Assembly (NCBI RefSeq): GCF_003570885.1
Contig: NZ_QXJC01000001.1
Location: 682,001 to 746,000 of the forward strand
Length of the DNA stretch: 64,000 nucleotides
From: Simplicispira hankyongi
Lineage (GTDB): Bacteria > Pseudomonadota > Gammaproteobacteria > Burkholderiales > Burkholderiaceae_C
Direction of reading: 5' to 3'
The position numbers and the translations under genes are program-made. This document shows, piece by piece, positions 1 through 9,107 of this stretch. Numbering within the stretch: the first letter of the stretch is position 1; each line of letters opens with the position of its first letter. The notes below the pieces were generated by a model. It searched no databases and was not told the DNA's origin. It saw only the letters and a list, made by a program, of their open reading frames with translations.

Positions 1-1
1 G

Positions 2-892
2 GTATTTGGCCCCGTACTGCATGTGGTGCGCTATGCGCGTACTGCCCTCCCCCGGTTGCTCAAAGACATCAACGCCACGGGCTACGGCTTGACGCTGGGG
101 GTACACACGCGCATCGACGAAACCATTGCGCAGGTGCTGGCGCAGGCACATGCCGGCAATGCCTATGTCAACCGCAACATGGTGGGCGCTGTGGTGGGCG
201 TACAGCCCTTTGGCGGCGAAGGCTTGTCAGGCACCGGCCCCAAAGCCGGTGGGCCGCTGTACCTGCGCCGCCTGGTCGCGCAAGCACCCGGCAGCGCCCG
301 CGGCACGATTTGCAGCCCCGATACGGAAGACGCACCCTCCGCCCTGGCCCCGCTCAATGCCCTGCAGCAATGGGCGACGGCCACAGGCCGCTCCGCGCTG
401 GCAACCAGCTGCCAGATGTTTGCAGCCCAGTCTCCCACGGGTGTCTCTCAGACCTTGCCTGGCCCCACGGGCGAGCGCAATGTCTATTCGGTGCTGCCGC
501 GTGCCATCACAGGTTGCCTGGCAATACAAGACGTCGACTTGCTAACGCAGCTTGCGGCTGTGCTCGCCGTGGGATCGCAGGCTCTGTGGCAGGGGAACGC
601 TGCAGCAAGCCTGCGCGAACAACTGCCCGCCGCCGTGCAGCAGCACGTCACGCTGGCTGCCGTGGGCGTGCTGGACGCGCCAGCACTCGACGTGGTGCTG
701 CAACACGGAACAAGCGCCGACCTGCAGCGCAGCAGCGAAATCCTGGCCAAGCGCCCGGGGCCCATAGTTCTGCTGCAGGGCCTTGCACCTGGCGAGACGG
801 CCATTGCTCTGGATCGATTGGTGCTGGAGCGTTCGCTCAGCGTGAACACCGCAGCGGCCGGCGGCAACGCCAGCCTGATGACCATAGGCTGA
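2..892 (+). CDS. putA: PutA C-terminal part (proline dehydrogenase / P5C dehydrogenase), 5' truncated by window
   Basis: The reading frame is open from base 2, so this is the 3' end of a longer gene (about 296 residues visible). The first 90 residues carry the end of an aldehyde dehydrogenase fold, including the stretch NRNMVGAVVGVQPFGGEG, the usual C-terminal ALDH signature of PutA. About 200 residues follow that match the C-terminal ALDH-like dimerisation flap of long PutA proteins. The enzyme oxidises proline to glutamate in two channelled steps at the membrane. The catalytic Cys and the proline dehydrogenase domain lie outside the window. The stop is 14 bp from the stop of the convergent neighbour, with no room for a separate terminator. 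Confidence 0.9.
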   Translation, partial: VFGPVLHVVRYARTALPRLLKDINATGYGLTLGVHTRIDETIAQVLAQAHAGNAYVNRNMVGAVVGVQPFGGEGLSGTGPKAGGPLYLRRLVAQAPGSARGTICSPDTEDAPSALAPLNALQQWATATGRSALATSCQMFAAQSPTGVSQTLPGPTGERNVYSVLPRAITGCLAIQDVDLLTQLAAVLAVGSQALWQGNAAASLREQLPAAVQQHVTLAAVGVLDAPALDVVLQHGTSADLQRSSEILAKRPGPIVLLQGLAPGETAIALDRLVLERSLSVNTAAAGGNASLMTIG

Positions 893-906
893 TAAGTGGC
901 CTGCGC

Positions 907-3594
907 TCAGAGCGCATGGCTGACGAGCTTGAAGTCAGGGTCTTCCGCAAACGCCTTGACGCTGAAACCCAGGCTGCGCATAAGCTTGAGCATGCCAGGG
1001 TTGTTGGCCAGCACCAGGCCTTCCATTTCGCTCAAACCACGTTCACGCGCTACGTCCATGATGCTGAGCATCAGGCGCGAACCCAGGCCACGGCCACTGA
1101 AATCGTCTGCCACTACGAGGGCGAACTCACAACTGCTGTGGTCGGGATTGGTGATGTAGCGCGATACGCCGACAACGCGCTCGGTCTCCACCATTTCCCC
1201 ATCCGCGCCCGGCGCGCGTTGCTTGAACACGGCGACCAGCGCCATTTCCCGGTCGTAGTCGATCAAGGTGAACCGCGCCAGCATGCTGGGCGGCAGCTGC
1301 GCCATTGAGGAGATGAAGCGGAAATAACGGCTCTCAGGCGAAAGGCTGTGCACCAAGGCCTGGAGCATCTGCGCATCGTCAGGACGTATCGGGCGTACCG
1401 TGTATTCGCCGCCACCGCTGAGCGGCCAGACCTGGCGAAAGCGTGCCGGGTACGGCAGGATGGCCAGATGGCTGTAGTGCGCGGCACTGCCGCTGGCCTG
1501 CGGCGCATGGTCGACCACGATGCGAGCATCCACCGCAATGACGCCGGAGGCATCGACGATCAACGGATTGATGTCCATTTCGCGCAACTGCGGAAGCTCG
1601 CACACCATTTCGGAAACGCGCAGCAGCACCTGTTCCAGCGCATTGCGGTCCACTGCGCTTGCGCCGCGCCACTCGTCCAGGGTTTCAGCAACACGGGAGC
1701 GCTCAATGAGCCGGCGCGCCAGGAACTGGTTGAGGGGCGGAAGCTCCATGGCTCGGTCATCGATCAGTTCGATCATGGTGCCACCAGCGCCAAAAGTGAT
1801 CACCGGACCGAAGGGATCGTCGGTCACCAAACCAATACACACTTCGCGGCCACGCCGGCTGCGCGCCATCTTCTGCACCGTCACGCCGTTGATGCGCGCG
1901 TTGGGCAGCTGCTGCTTGACCCGCTGCACCATATCGGTATAGGTGTCGCGGGCATTGGCGCCGCTCATGATGTTGAGCGCCACGCCCTGCACATCCGACT
2001 TGTGGCTGACGTCGGGCGAGTCGATCTTGAGTGCCACCGGAAAACCCAGCTGCGTCGCGATCATCATCGCTTCGGTGGCGCTGCGAGCCAGAATGGTGTT
2101 GGTGACAGGAATGTGGAAGGCGGCCAGCAGCGTCTTCGATTCCATCTCGGTGAGCACCTTGCGCCGCTCGGCCAGCACACCTTCGATGACCAGCCGAGCC
2201 CCCTCGATGTCCGGTTTCGCCAAAGTAGTCAACGGTGGCGGCGTTTGCTGCAGCAACTGCTGATTTTGGTAAAACGACGCAATGTTGCCGAAAGCGCCCA
2301 CGGCAGCTTCCGGTGTGCGAAAGCTGGGAATGGCTGCCTCGACCAAGACAGCGCGAGCCGCCACCACGGAGCTGTCGCCCATCCAGCACGAGAGCAGCGG
2401 TTTGCTCATCTGGCGCTTGGCTTCAACGACCGCCTGTGCCACCGCCGTGGCATCCACACCCGTCTTGGGCGAGTAAATGGCCAACACGCCGTCGATTTGC
2501 CGATCGCGGCTCGCCGCTTCCACCGCAAGGCGGAAATGCTCGGGGCCGGCCTCTTCCGACAAATCGATCAAATCGCACAAGGAAGCGAGCAGCGGTAACT
2601 GAGGCTGCAAGGCTGCAATGGATTCAGGCGACAGACGCCCCAGGTCAAGAAGAATCTCGTTCACCCAATCGGCTGCCAGAACCCCTGGCCCACCTCCGTT
2701 GGTCACGATAGCAAGCCGCCGGCCCACAGGTCGGTAGCGCGATGCCAGGCACTTGGCTGCCGAAAAAAGCTCTACAAACGACCGCACCCGCACGGCACCC
2801 GCACGGCGCAGCACGGCGTCGAACGCATCGTCGCTGCCGACGATAGCGCCGCTGTGGGTTTGTGCTGCAGCATTACCCGCAGGTTTTCTACCCGCCTTGA
2901 GAACGACCACGGGCTTGGCGTTGGCCGCGGAGCGCAATGCACTCATGAAGCTGCGCGCGTTGGAGATACCCTCTAGATAGACAACGATGCTGTGCGTCTG
3001 TGGATCGCTGGCCAGATAGTCCAGCACTTGGGCACTGTCCAGCGACGTGTTCGGCCCCACCGACACGACGGACGAAAACCCCACGGCATTCTGGGCCGCC
3101 CAGTCCAGGATGGATGCCGTCAACGCCCCAGACTGCGACACCAAGCCAAGAGACCCCTGGCGGGCCAGTGGCCCTGCCACACTAGCGTTGAGCCCAAGCG
3201 CAGGGCGCTGAAACCCAAGGGAATTAGGCCCCAGCAGGTACACCCCTTCGCGATGGGCAATCTTGGCCAACACCGCCGCTTCGTCCTGCCCCATGCCGCT
3301 AGAAATAACCAACGCTGCGCGACATGCCATGCGCCCCGCCACCTCCAACGCCGCCGGCACATCTTTCGGAGGCAGCGCGATGATGGCCAGGTCGGCGCGC
3401 GCCTGTGCCAGATCGGCCAGAGTGCCAGTGGTTTCAATGTCGAGAAACTGCAAACGACCGCCGAAGCGCTGGGCACTGATCGCTTCGCGAAGCAACCTGC
3501 CTTGCGGGATCTGGCTCTCCTCGCGTGCAGAGTCGCCGGAGAAAACGACGATGGATTCTGGTGAGAAAAGAGGTGTCAGAAAGTGCTTGTCCAC
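907..3594 (-). CDS. NDP-forming acyl-CoA ligase-like / GNAT protein acetyltransferase fusion (Pat/YfiQ type)
   Basis: This 895-residue protein has the Pat/YfiQ layout: an N-terminal CoA-binding Rossmann domain (about 10-135), succinyl-CoA-ligase-like domains (to about 460), an ATP-grasp domain (about 485-700) and a C-terminal GNAT domain (about 735-895). The GNAT acetyl-CoA loop is visible as GRGLGSRLM. In enterobacteria such proteins acetylate lysines, notably on acetyl-CoA synthetase. The motif THSGAIVGSD keeps a His where ADP-forming acetyl-CoA synthetases have their phosphorylated His, so ligase activity is not excluded. The start is a GTG with a strong GGAGG ribosome site 7 bp upstream. 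It follows tRNA-Pro on the same strand, separated by a large hairpin. Confidence 0.88.
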   Translation of the reverse strand: MDKHFLTPLFSPESIVVFSGDSAREESQIPQGRLLREAISAQRFGGRLQFLDIETTGTLADLAQARADLAIIALPPKDVPAALEVAGRMACRAALVISSGMGQDEAAVLAKIAHREGVYLLGPNSLGFQRPALGLNASVAGPLARQGSLGLVSQSGALTASILDWAAQNAVGFSSVVSVGPNTSLDSAQVLDYLASDPQTHSIVVYLEGISNARSFMSALRSAANAKPVVVLKAGRKPAGNAAAQTHSGAIVGSDDAFDAVLRRAGAVRVRSFVELFSAAKCLASRYRPVGRRLAIVTNGGGPGVLAADWVNEILLDLGRLSPESIAALQPQLPLLASLCDLIDLSEEAGPEHFRLAVEAASRDRQIDGVLAIYSPKTGVDATAVAQAVVEAKRQMSKPLLSCWMGDSSVVAARAVLVEAAIPSFRTPEAAVGAFGNIASFYQNQQLLQQTPPPLTTLAKPDIEGARLVIEGVLAERRKVLTEMESKTLLAAFHIPVTNTILARSATEAMMIATQLGFPVALKIDSPDVSHKSDVQGVALNIMSGANARDTYTDMVQRVKQQLPNARINGVTVQKMARSRRGREVCIGLVTDDPFGPVITFGAGGTMIELIDDRAMELPPLNQFLARRLIERSRVAETLDEWRGASAVDRNALEQVLLRVSEMVCELPQLREMDINPLIVDASGVIAVDARIVVDHAPQASGSAAHYSHLAILPYPARFRQVWPLSGGGEYTVRPIRPDDAQMLQALVHSLSPESRYFRFISSMAQLPPSMLARFTLIDYDREMALVAVFKQRAPGADGEMVETERVVGVSRYITNPDHSSCEFALVVADDFSGRGLGSRLMLSIMDVARERGLSEMEGLVLANNPGMLKLMRSLGFSVKAFAEDPDFKLVSHAL

Positions 3595-3646
3595 TGGTGT
3601 TCCTCCAACCCCGGTCAGCTTATTGGTACCACCTGAGCTGAAAATG

Positions 3647-3682
3647 ACAACGGGTCACAGCATTGCTGCTGTGACCCGTTGT
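3647..3682 (-). terminator. Hairpin between tRNA-Pro and the Pat-like gene
   Basis: Two perfect 16-bp arms (3647-3662 and 3667-3682) enclose a 4-nt loop. Read on the minus strand it lies just 3' of tRNA-Pro and is followed by CATTTTC. The T-run is weak, so termination efficiency is uncertain, but stem length and position fit a tRNA transcript terminator. Confidence 0.6.
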
Positions 3683-3697
3683 CTCTAGTCAAATTAT

Positions 3698-3774
3698 TGG
3701 TCGGCGTGAAAGGATTCGAACCTTCGACCCCTTGCACCCCATGCAAGTGCGCTACCAGGCTGCGCCACACGCCG
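3698..3774 (-). tRNA. tRNA-Pro (anticodon GGG)
   Basis: A 77-nt cloverleaf on the minus strand. The acceptor arms CGGCGTG and CACGCCG pair fully, the discriminator base is A and CCA is encoded. The anticodon stem CTTGC/GCAAG frames the loop ATGGGGT, giving anticodon GGG. The D arm holds AGCCTGGTAGCGC and the T arm GGTTCGAATCC. It lies 25 bp beyond the stop of the MerR-type gene, the usual order after the pheST-ihfA operon in this family. Confidence 0.97.
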
Positions 3775-3799
3775 AACAGCTTCGAATTATAGATCCAAA

Positions 3800-4222
3800 T
3801 CACGCTGCCACCGACAGAAGACCTCGGATTTCAAACAATTCACGGCGTACCGATTCGAGGTCTGCGGGCAGTACTGCCTGAGGGGCTGGGCCATTGGGAT
3901 CAGATCGCGCTACGTGGCCCGCATCCAAGGCGTCTTGCAGCGGATCACCGGCGAAGGACAGCGCCTGCGCCCCGTCTTGAAGCTGATTGCGGGCACCACT
4001 GATCGTGAAGCCTTGGTCGTAGAGCAGATCCCGTATGCGACGAATCATCAGCACCTCATGGTGCTGGTAATAGCGCCGGTTGCCGCGGCGCTTCATAGGG
4101 CGCAATTGTGTGAATTCCTGCTCCCAATAGCGCAGTACATGCGGCTTGACAGCGCACAAATCGGCCACTTCACCAATGGTGAAATAGCGTTTGGCTGGTA
4201 TGGAAGGAAGCGCAGATCCCAT
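3800..4222 (-). CDS. MerR-family transcriptional regulator downstream of ihfA
   Basis: 140 residues. The N-terminal part (about 12-80) is a MerR winged helix-turn-helix (FTIGEVADLCAVKPHVLRYW). A short helical tail follows instead of a Cys-rich metal site, so the ligand is unknown. This small MerR protein is a constant neighbour of ihfA in many proteobacteria, where it is often annotated only as a MerR regulator. It has an ATG start and is separated from ihfA by about 105 bp with no clear terminator, so it probably shares the operon transcript. Confidence 0.88.
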   Translation of the reverse strand: MGSALPSIPAKRYFTIGEVADLCAVKPHVLRYWEQEFTQLRPMKRRGNRRYYQHHEVLMIRRIRDLLYDQGFTISGARNQLQDGAQALSFAGDPLQDALDAGHVARSDPNGPAPQAVLPADLESVRRELFEIRGLLSVAA

Positions 4223-4327
4223 GAAACGAGCGCGCCACCGCGCGCAAGATGCGATAAACCTTCTAGCCTACAGCAGACGCATCCGTTGCGCTATGCGTTG
4301 TAACGGCCCAACAACGCGGAAGCTGCA

Positions 4328-4663
4328 TCATTCCGAGGGGAAATGCCCCTGAATTTGTTCCTTGAGCTTGGTACTGGCATGAAAAGTCACCACCCGGCGT
4401 TCACCAATGGGGATGGCCTCACCCGTGCGCGGATTGCGACCTGGGCGGGGTGCCTTGGTGCGAATCTGGAAATTGCCAAATCCTGATAACTTGACATCGT
4501 CCCCCTCCACCAGGCTGCGCGCAATCAAATCGAAAAACGCGTCCACCATGTCTTTGGACTCCCGCTTGTTCAGCCCGATCTGGTCAAACAAGAGCTCCGC
4601 AAGCTGCGCCTTGGTGAGCGCGGGCGTTTCCAGGCTTTCCACTGAAAATTCGATGCGTTGCAT
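4328..4663 (-). CDS. ihfA: Integration host factor subunit alpha
   Basis: 111 residues with the full HU/IHF fold: an N-terminal helical dimer part (LTKAQLAELLFDQIGLNKRE) and the beta-ribbon arm with RPGRNPRTGEAIPI, whose Pro intercalates into bent DNA. It pairs with IhfB to bend DNA at promoters, recombination sites and origins. It lies 10 bp after pheT on the same strand, the classical pheT-ihfA arrangement. An N-terminal extension of about 10 residues over E. coli IhfA is usual in betaproteobacteria. Confidence 0.97.
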   Translation of the reverse strand: MQRIEFSVESLETPALTKAQLAELLFDQIGLNKRESKDMVDAFFDLIARSLVEGDDVKLSGFGNFQIRTKAPRPGRNPRTGEAIPIGERRVVTFHASTKLKEQIQGHFPSE

Positions 4664-4673
4664 CGTATGTCTC

Positions 4674-7118
4674 CTAGGCCCGCAGGCGAGCGCCGTGGCG
4701 CAGACCCAGTTGCTCCACGATCGTCTGCACCGCCGTATCGATCTGCAACTCGGTCAGCGCGGTTTCCCCCCCAAGCACCAGTCGAATCGCCATGCTCTTC
4801 TCTCCCACGGCAAGCGAGCCAGGCGCTGCAAGCTCGCCAGTTTTGTTGAGCTTGGGCCGGAAGACGTCAAACAAGACCACATTGCGCAGAAGACCGGCAT
4901 CCACCGCACTGGCGATGGTGTCCTTGATCTGCGCGTAGATGATGCGCTCGTTCACCACGACCGCGATATCACGTTCCACCACCTGGTGCCGGGCAACTGG
5001 ACGGAACGCTGGCACCGTGCGGCGGAGCACCGGGTCAAGTTCCAGCTCAAACATCACGGGCGCCTGAGCAAAACCCCAACTCTGTCGCCACTTGGGGTGC
5101 AGTTCACCCACATACCCCACAGCACAACCGTCGACCAAAACCCGTGCACAGCGACCGGGGTGCATGGCGGGATGCTCTGCAGCCTCAAACACCGGCACGC
5201 GCGGTGCCAACAATGCCTCGACGTCGCCCTTGATATCGAAGAAATCGACATTGCGCGGGCTAACCGACCATTGGACACCGTCGGCAGGGCCGAAGGCGAG
5301 ACCGGCAACGCGCTGCGGCTGGTGATAACCCGCCACACTGTTATCAGAGTCCTGCACGGATGCGTCGCGCAAGAAGATGCGGCCAATCTCGAAGACCCGC
5401 ACCCGCTCTGCCCGTCGGTCTGCGTTGTACTTTAAAACCTGTAGCAAGGAACCTAGAAGGGACGAGCGCATGACGCTCATTTGGGACGAAATTGGATTGA
5501 GCAAACGGATCGGGGCAGTGTTGGAGGTCAACTCACGTTCCCAACCCTCGTCGACAAAGCTGAAATTGATCGTTTCCTGGTACCCCAGCGAGGCGATCTG
5601 ACGCCGCAAGGTGAAGGGACTGCGCCTGCGCTCCTCGCGCAGCGTGGGCGTGACAGGCGCCAGCGGCGGCGTATCGGGCAATTGCCCGTATCCCACGATC
5701 CGCGCAACCTCTTCGATCAGGTCTTCTTCAAGCGCAAAATCAAACCGGTAGAGCGGCGGTGTGACGGTGAGCACGTCGGCCGACTCGACCACCTCAAGGC
5801 CAAGCCGTGTCAGCACCTCGGCGCATTGGGCTTGCGAGAGCGGCATGCCGATCACCTTGGCCGCCCGGGAGACACGAAGACTCACGGGGACGCGCTGTGG
5901 CATACGCGGCTGTTGGTCATCGACCGGGCCACAAACCGTCTCGGGCGTGCCGCAAATATCCAGCACCAGTTGCGTGATGCGCTCAATGTGCAGGACTGTC
6001 TGCTCGGGGTCTACCCCTCGCTCGAAGCGATGCCCTGCCTCGGTGGCGAAGCGAAACTGCCGCGAGCGGCCGGCCACGGCTGCAGGCCACCAAAATGCTG
6101 CTTCGATGTAAATATCCTGCGTGTCGTCGGAGACGGCCGTCGCATCGCCACCCATGATGCCGGCGAGGGATTCGACCTGCACTTCGTCCGCAATCACGCC
6201 CACGCGTTCGTCCAGATCCACCGTGCTGCCATTGAGCAAGGCCAGTCTTTCACCCACGCGTGCCCAGCGAACGTCAAGGCCTCCGTGGATTTTTCCGAGA
6301 TCAAAAATGTGCGAGGGCCGCCCCAGTTCGAACATCACGTAGTTCGAGATATCCACCAGCGGCGAGACGCTGCGCTGTCCACAACGCGCCAAACGCTCCA
6401 CCATCCACGCGGGAGTGCTGGCACGCGGGTTGACCCGGCGCACGATGCGACCGGAAAACCGTCCACAGAGGTCGGGCGCGCTGATCTTGACCGGCAAGGT
6501 ATCCAAAATATTTGCAGAAACTGAGCCAATGTTTGGCTGCATGAGTGGGGAACCGGTCAGCGCAGCCACTTCACGCGCCACCCCGAAGACGCTCAAACAA
6601 TGCGCCAGATTGGGCGTCAGTTTGAGTGTGAACAACGTATCGTCCAGCGCCAGCACGTCGCGTACGTTGGCACCGAGAGGCGCCTCAGAAGCGAGCTCCA
6701 GCAGTCCACCGTGGTCGTCGGACAGCTTGAGCTCCTTGGCAGAACACAGCATGCCGAAGCTTTCCACCCCACGCAGCTTACCTACGCGAATAGCAAATGG
6801 CTTGCCATCTTCTCCGGGTGGTAGCTGCGCCCCCACGACAGCGCAGGGCACCTTGATGCCAACACGCGCATTGGGTGCTCCGCAGACGATGTTGAGCAGT
6901 TGCGCTTGGCCAATATCCACCTGGCAAATGCGCAACCTGTCGGCATCGGGGTGCTGCACCGCCTCACGGATTTCGCCCACCACCACACCGGTGAAAGGGG
7001 GCGCGACCGGCCGCAGTTCTTCGACTTCCATGCCGGCCATGGTCAAGGTATCGGCAAGCTCTTGCGTGCTCAAGGGCGGATTGCAAAATTGGCGCAGCCA
7101 CGATTCAGGAAATTGCAT
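4674..7118 (-). CDS. pheT: Phenylalanine-tRNA ligase beta subunit
   Basis: 814 residues, the normal bacterial length. Domain order is visible: the N-terminal B1 part (1-38), the EMAP/OB tRNA-binding domain (about 39-155, with VVVGEIREAVQHPDADRLRICQ split by the usual turn), the B3/B4 editing domain (about 215-400), the B5 DNA-binding-like domain, the catalytic-like core, and the C-terminal ferredoxin-fold anticodon-binding domain (about 720-812, ending in the FRPK region and LRA). It forms the alpha2-beta2 synthetase with PheS, charges tRNA-Phe and clears mischarged tyrosine. It has an ATG start and lies 71 bp after pheS. Confidence 0.98.
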   Translation of the reverse strand: MQFPESWLRQFCNPPLSTQELADTLTMAGMEVEELRPVAPPFTGVVVGEIREAVQHPDADRLRICQVDIGQAQLLNIVCGAPNARVGIKVPCAVVGAQLPPGEDGKPFAIRVGKLRGVESFGMLCSAKELKLSDDHGGLLELASEAPLGANVRDVLALDDTLFTLKLTPNLAHCLSVFGVAREVAALTGSPLMQPNIGSVSANILDTLPVKISAPDLCGRFSGRIVRRVNPRASTPAWMVERLARCGQRSVSPLVDISNYVMFELGRPSHIFDLGKIHGGLDVRWARVGERLALLNGSTVDLDERVGVIADEVQVESLAGIMGGDATAVSDDTQDIYIEAAFWWPAAVAGRSRQFRFATEAGHRFERGVDPEQTVLHIERITQLVLDICGTPETVCGPVDDQQPRMPQRVPVSLRVSRAAKVIGMPLSQAQCAEVLTRLGLEVVESADVLTVTPPLYRFDFALEEDLIEEVARIVGYGQLPDTPPLAPVTPTLREERRRSPFTLRRQIASLGYQETINFSFVDEGWERELTSNTAPIRLLNPISSQMSVMRSSLLGSLLQVLKYNADRRAERVRVFEIGRIFLRDASVQDSDNSVAGYHQPQRVAGLAFGPADGVQWSVSPRNVDFFDIKGDVEALLAPRVPVFEAAEHPAMHPGRCARVLVDGCAVGYVGELHPKWRQSWGFAQAPVMFELELDPVLRRTVPAFRPVARHQVVERDIAVVVNERIIYAQIKDTIASAVDAGLLRNVVLFDVFRPKLNKTGELAAPGSLAVGEKSMAIRLVLGGETALTELQIDTAVQTIVEQLGLRHGARLRA

Positions 7119-7189
7119 GAGGAGATTTTTGGTTCGTCAAAAGAGCGCTGGCGCGCTGATCGCAGGGCAGTGGAAAGCGTCCTTGCACA

Positions 7190-8242
7190 TCACTGGAATT
7201 GCGACAAGAAGCGGATATCGCCGTCAAAGAAGAGCCGCAAATCATTCACCCCATAGCGCAGCATGGTCAAGCGGTCAAAGCCCATGCCAAAGGCGAAACC
7301 TATGAAGCGCTCGGGATCGAGCCCCATGTTGCGCACCACATTGGGGTGCACCTGGCCTGACCCGGCCACTTCCAGCCAACGACCGGCAAGCGGCCCGCTT
7401 GGAAATTGAATGTCAATTTCGGCACTCGGCTCGGTGAACGGGAAAAAACTGGGTCGAAAGCGCAGCACCAAGTCGTCTGTCTCGAAAAAAGTGCGGCAAA
7501 ACGCGGTGAAGATGTACTTCAAGTCCTTGAAACTGACGTTCTCGCCGATCCACAACCCCTCGCACTGGTGAAACATGGGCGAATGCGTGGCATCGCTGTC
7601 TACACGGTAAGTGCGACCAGGCGCAATGACGCGAATTTCCGGCATGGGCTGGCCGGCATCGATTGCGGCGCGGTGGCGCTTGACGTGCGCGATCGCATGG
7701 CGAATCTGCATCGGACTGGTGTGCGTGCGCAGCAAATGGGGCGCATGCTCGCTCCCACCTTCCAAATAGAAAGTGTCATGCATGGAGCGTGCCGGATGGT
7801 CTTCGGGCGTATTGAGCGCCGTGAAATTGAACCAATCGGTCTCGATTTCCGGCCCATCGGCCACCTCGAACCCCATGGAGCCAAAGATGCTCTCGATGCG
7901 CTCCAAGGTCAGCGATACCGGATGCAGCCCGCCCTGCCCACGTTGGCGCCCAGGCAGGGTCACATCCAGGGCTTCGGCGTGCAACTGGGCATTGAGCTCG
8001 GCGTCGGCCAAAGCCTGCCGCCGGGCCGTCAAAGCAGCCTCTATGGCTTGTTTGGCAAGGTTGATGGCCGCACCGCGCGACTTTTTCTCGTCGGGCGAGA
8101 GCTGCGCCATGCCCTTCATGAGTTCTGTCATGCGCCCCGACTTGCCAAGGAACTGCGCCTTGGCGTTTTCGAGATCGGCCGGCGTGCCACTCGCAGCAAA
8201 AGATTGCTGCGCGGCACCCACCAAGGAATCCAGATCGTTCAT
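7190..8242 (-). CDS. pheS: Phenylalanine-tRNA ligase alpha subunit
   Basis: 350 residues. An N-terminal coiled coil (1-85) binds tRNA and is followed by the class II catalytic core. Motif 2 region [15 protein letters not shown] and motif 3 [17 protein letters not shown] are intact, and the Phe pocket residues [12 protein letters not shown] are present. It is the catalytic subunit partnering PheT. A terminator-like hairpin lies just upstream of its ATG, so transcription may be split from rplT or attenuated here. Confidence 0.98.
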   Translation of the reverse strand: MNDLDSLVGAAQQSFAASGTPADLENAKAQFLGKSGRMTELMKGMAQLSPDEKKSRGAAINLAKQAIEAALTARRQALADAELNAQLHAEALDVTLPGRQRGQGGLHPVSLTLERIESIFGSMGFEVADGPEIETDWFNFTALNTPEDHPARSMHDTFYLEGGSEHAPHLLRTHTSPMQIRHAIAHVKRHRAAIDAGQPMPEIRVIAPGRTYRVDSDATHSPMFHQCEGLWIGENVSFKDLKYIFTAFCRTFFETDDLVLRFRPSFFPFTEPSAEIDIQFPSGPLAGRWLEVAGSGQVHPNVVRNMGLDPERFIGFAFGMGFDRLTMLRYGVNDLRLFFDGDIRFLSQFQ

Positions 8243-8249
8243 AAGTGCT

Positions 8250-8297
8250 CTTGAAAAAGAAACAAGGGCTAGCGCCCTTTCAAGCCCTAGCCCTTGT
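8250..8297 (-). terminator. Intrinsic-terminator-like hairpin between rplT and pheS
   Basis: Perfect 11-bp arms (8262-8272 and 8287-8297) with a 14-nt loop are followed on the minus strand by TTTCTTTTTC. The hairpin ends about 20 bp before the pheS start. It could end the infC-rpmI-rplT transcript or attenuate pheST. I looked for a Phe-rich leader peptide ahead of it, as in enteric pheM, and found none: the only short ORF reads MTRARA. Confidence 0.7.
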
Positions 8298-8342
8298 CAT
8301 GGTTGCGGTACAAGCTATCAATAAAATAGCAAGTCGCTACGC

Positions 8343-8702
8343 TCAAGCAGCCAGTTTTGCCTTGACCTGCTCCACAATGCTGCCAAAGGCAGCCTTGTCG
8401 TGCACAGCCAGATCGGCCAGCATCTTGCGGTCGATCTCGATGGATGCCTTCTTCAGGCCGTTGGCGAACTGGCTATAGGTCAGGCCCAGCTCACGGGCTC
8501 CAGCGTTGATACGGGCAATCCAGAGGCGGCGGAACACGCGCTTCTTGGCACGGCGATCGCGATAGGCATATTGCCCAGCCTTCATGACCGCTTGTTTGGC
8601 GATCCGAAAGACATTACCGCGGCGACCGCGAAAACCCTTGGCAAGGGCCAGAACTTTTTTGTGACGGGCGTGAGCCGTTACACCACGTTTGACGCGAGGC
8701 AT
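8343..8702 (-). CDS. rplT: 50S ribosomal protein L20
   Basis: 119 residues of standard L20 sequence, MPRVKRGV at the start and the conserved [13 protein letters not shown] core. It binds 23S rRNA early in large-subunit assembly. In enterobacteria and some other bacteria L20 also represses rpmI-rplT translation by binding the leader mRNA. It lies 26 bp after rpmI in the infC-rpmI-rplT set. Confidence 0.99.
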   Translation of the reverse strand: MPRVKRGVTAHARHKKVLALAKGFRGRRGNVFRIAKQAVMKAGQYAYRDRRAKKRVFRRLWIARINAGARELGLTYSQFANGLKKASIEIDRKMLADLAVHDKAAFGSIVEQVKAKLAA

Positions 8703-8728
8703 GTGAGTACTCCTTGTTCGTCCGTTGA

Positions 8729-8932
8729 TTACAGGCCAGCGAAGGGCAGCATCTGCGCCATATGACCCATATTGGTCTCATGGACAGACGTGATGCCACG
8801 CAGATGGCGCTTGTTCTTGGTGGTCTTCTTGGTCAGGATGTGACGCTTGAAGGCGTGGCCGCGCTTGACGGTACCACCCGGGCGAACGCGAAAGCGCTTC
8901 TTTGCGCTGCTCTTGGTCTTCATTTTGGGCAT
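8729..8932 (-). CDS. rpmI: 50S ribosomal protein L35
   Basis: 67 residues from [14 protein letters not shown] to the C-terminal AQMLPFAGL, the exact family length. The longer open frame upstream (to 9091) has no family similarity and was rejected as the start. A GGAGCATTTCC-type purine run precedes the ATG at 8932. It is a small basic large-subunit protein, between infC and rplT. Confidence 0.98.
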   Translation of the reverse strand: MPKMKTKSSAKKRFRVRPGGTVKRGHAFKRHILTKKTTKNKRHLRGITSVHETNMGHMAQMLPFAGL

Positions 8933-9058
8933 GGAAATGCTCCTTTTATTGTGCTCGTGAGGCGCCTGCAAAACAGCTTGCAAGCTTGTTGGCCCCGAGA
9001 CACTTCTTTTGACCGGTTTTGCATCCGGCCCAGGACAGCGGCAACACCGCTCTCCATT

Positions 9059-9093
9059 TTTTGATCGCCCAGGCGAACCCGGGCGGATCAAAA
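9059..9093 (-). promoter_or_regulatory. Stem-loop in the infC-rpmI gap, possible L20 autoregulatory structure
   Basis: A near-perfect inverted repeat (arms 9059-9070 and 9081-9093, one bulge) lies in the 175-bp infC-rpmI spacer. It has A-rich rather than T-rich 3' flanks on the coding strand, so it is not a good terminator. In E. coli the same spacer folds into the L20 translational operator. That function is inference from position only. Confidence 0.35.
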
Positions 9094-9107
9094 TCTTAAA
9101 TCTATCG

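Noticed and set aside
3615-3803. 62-residue minus frame through tRNA-Pro
   Set aside because: It is the tRNA gene and its terminator read as protein.
8262-8340. pheM-like Phe leader peptide ahead of pheS
   Set aside because: The only short ORF before the hairpin reads MTRARA and contains no Phe codons, so classical Phe attenuation is not supported.
8302-8340. Possible further copy of the dispersed repeat before rplT stop
   Set aside because: Only AGCTATCA and TAGCAAG fragments match; too short and lacking the AGCGCTTA core.
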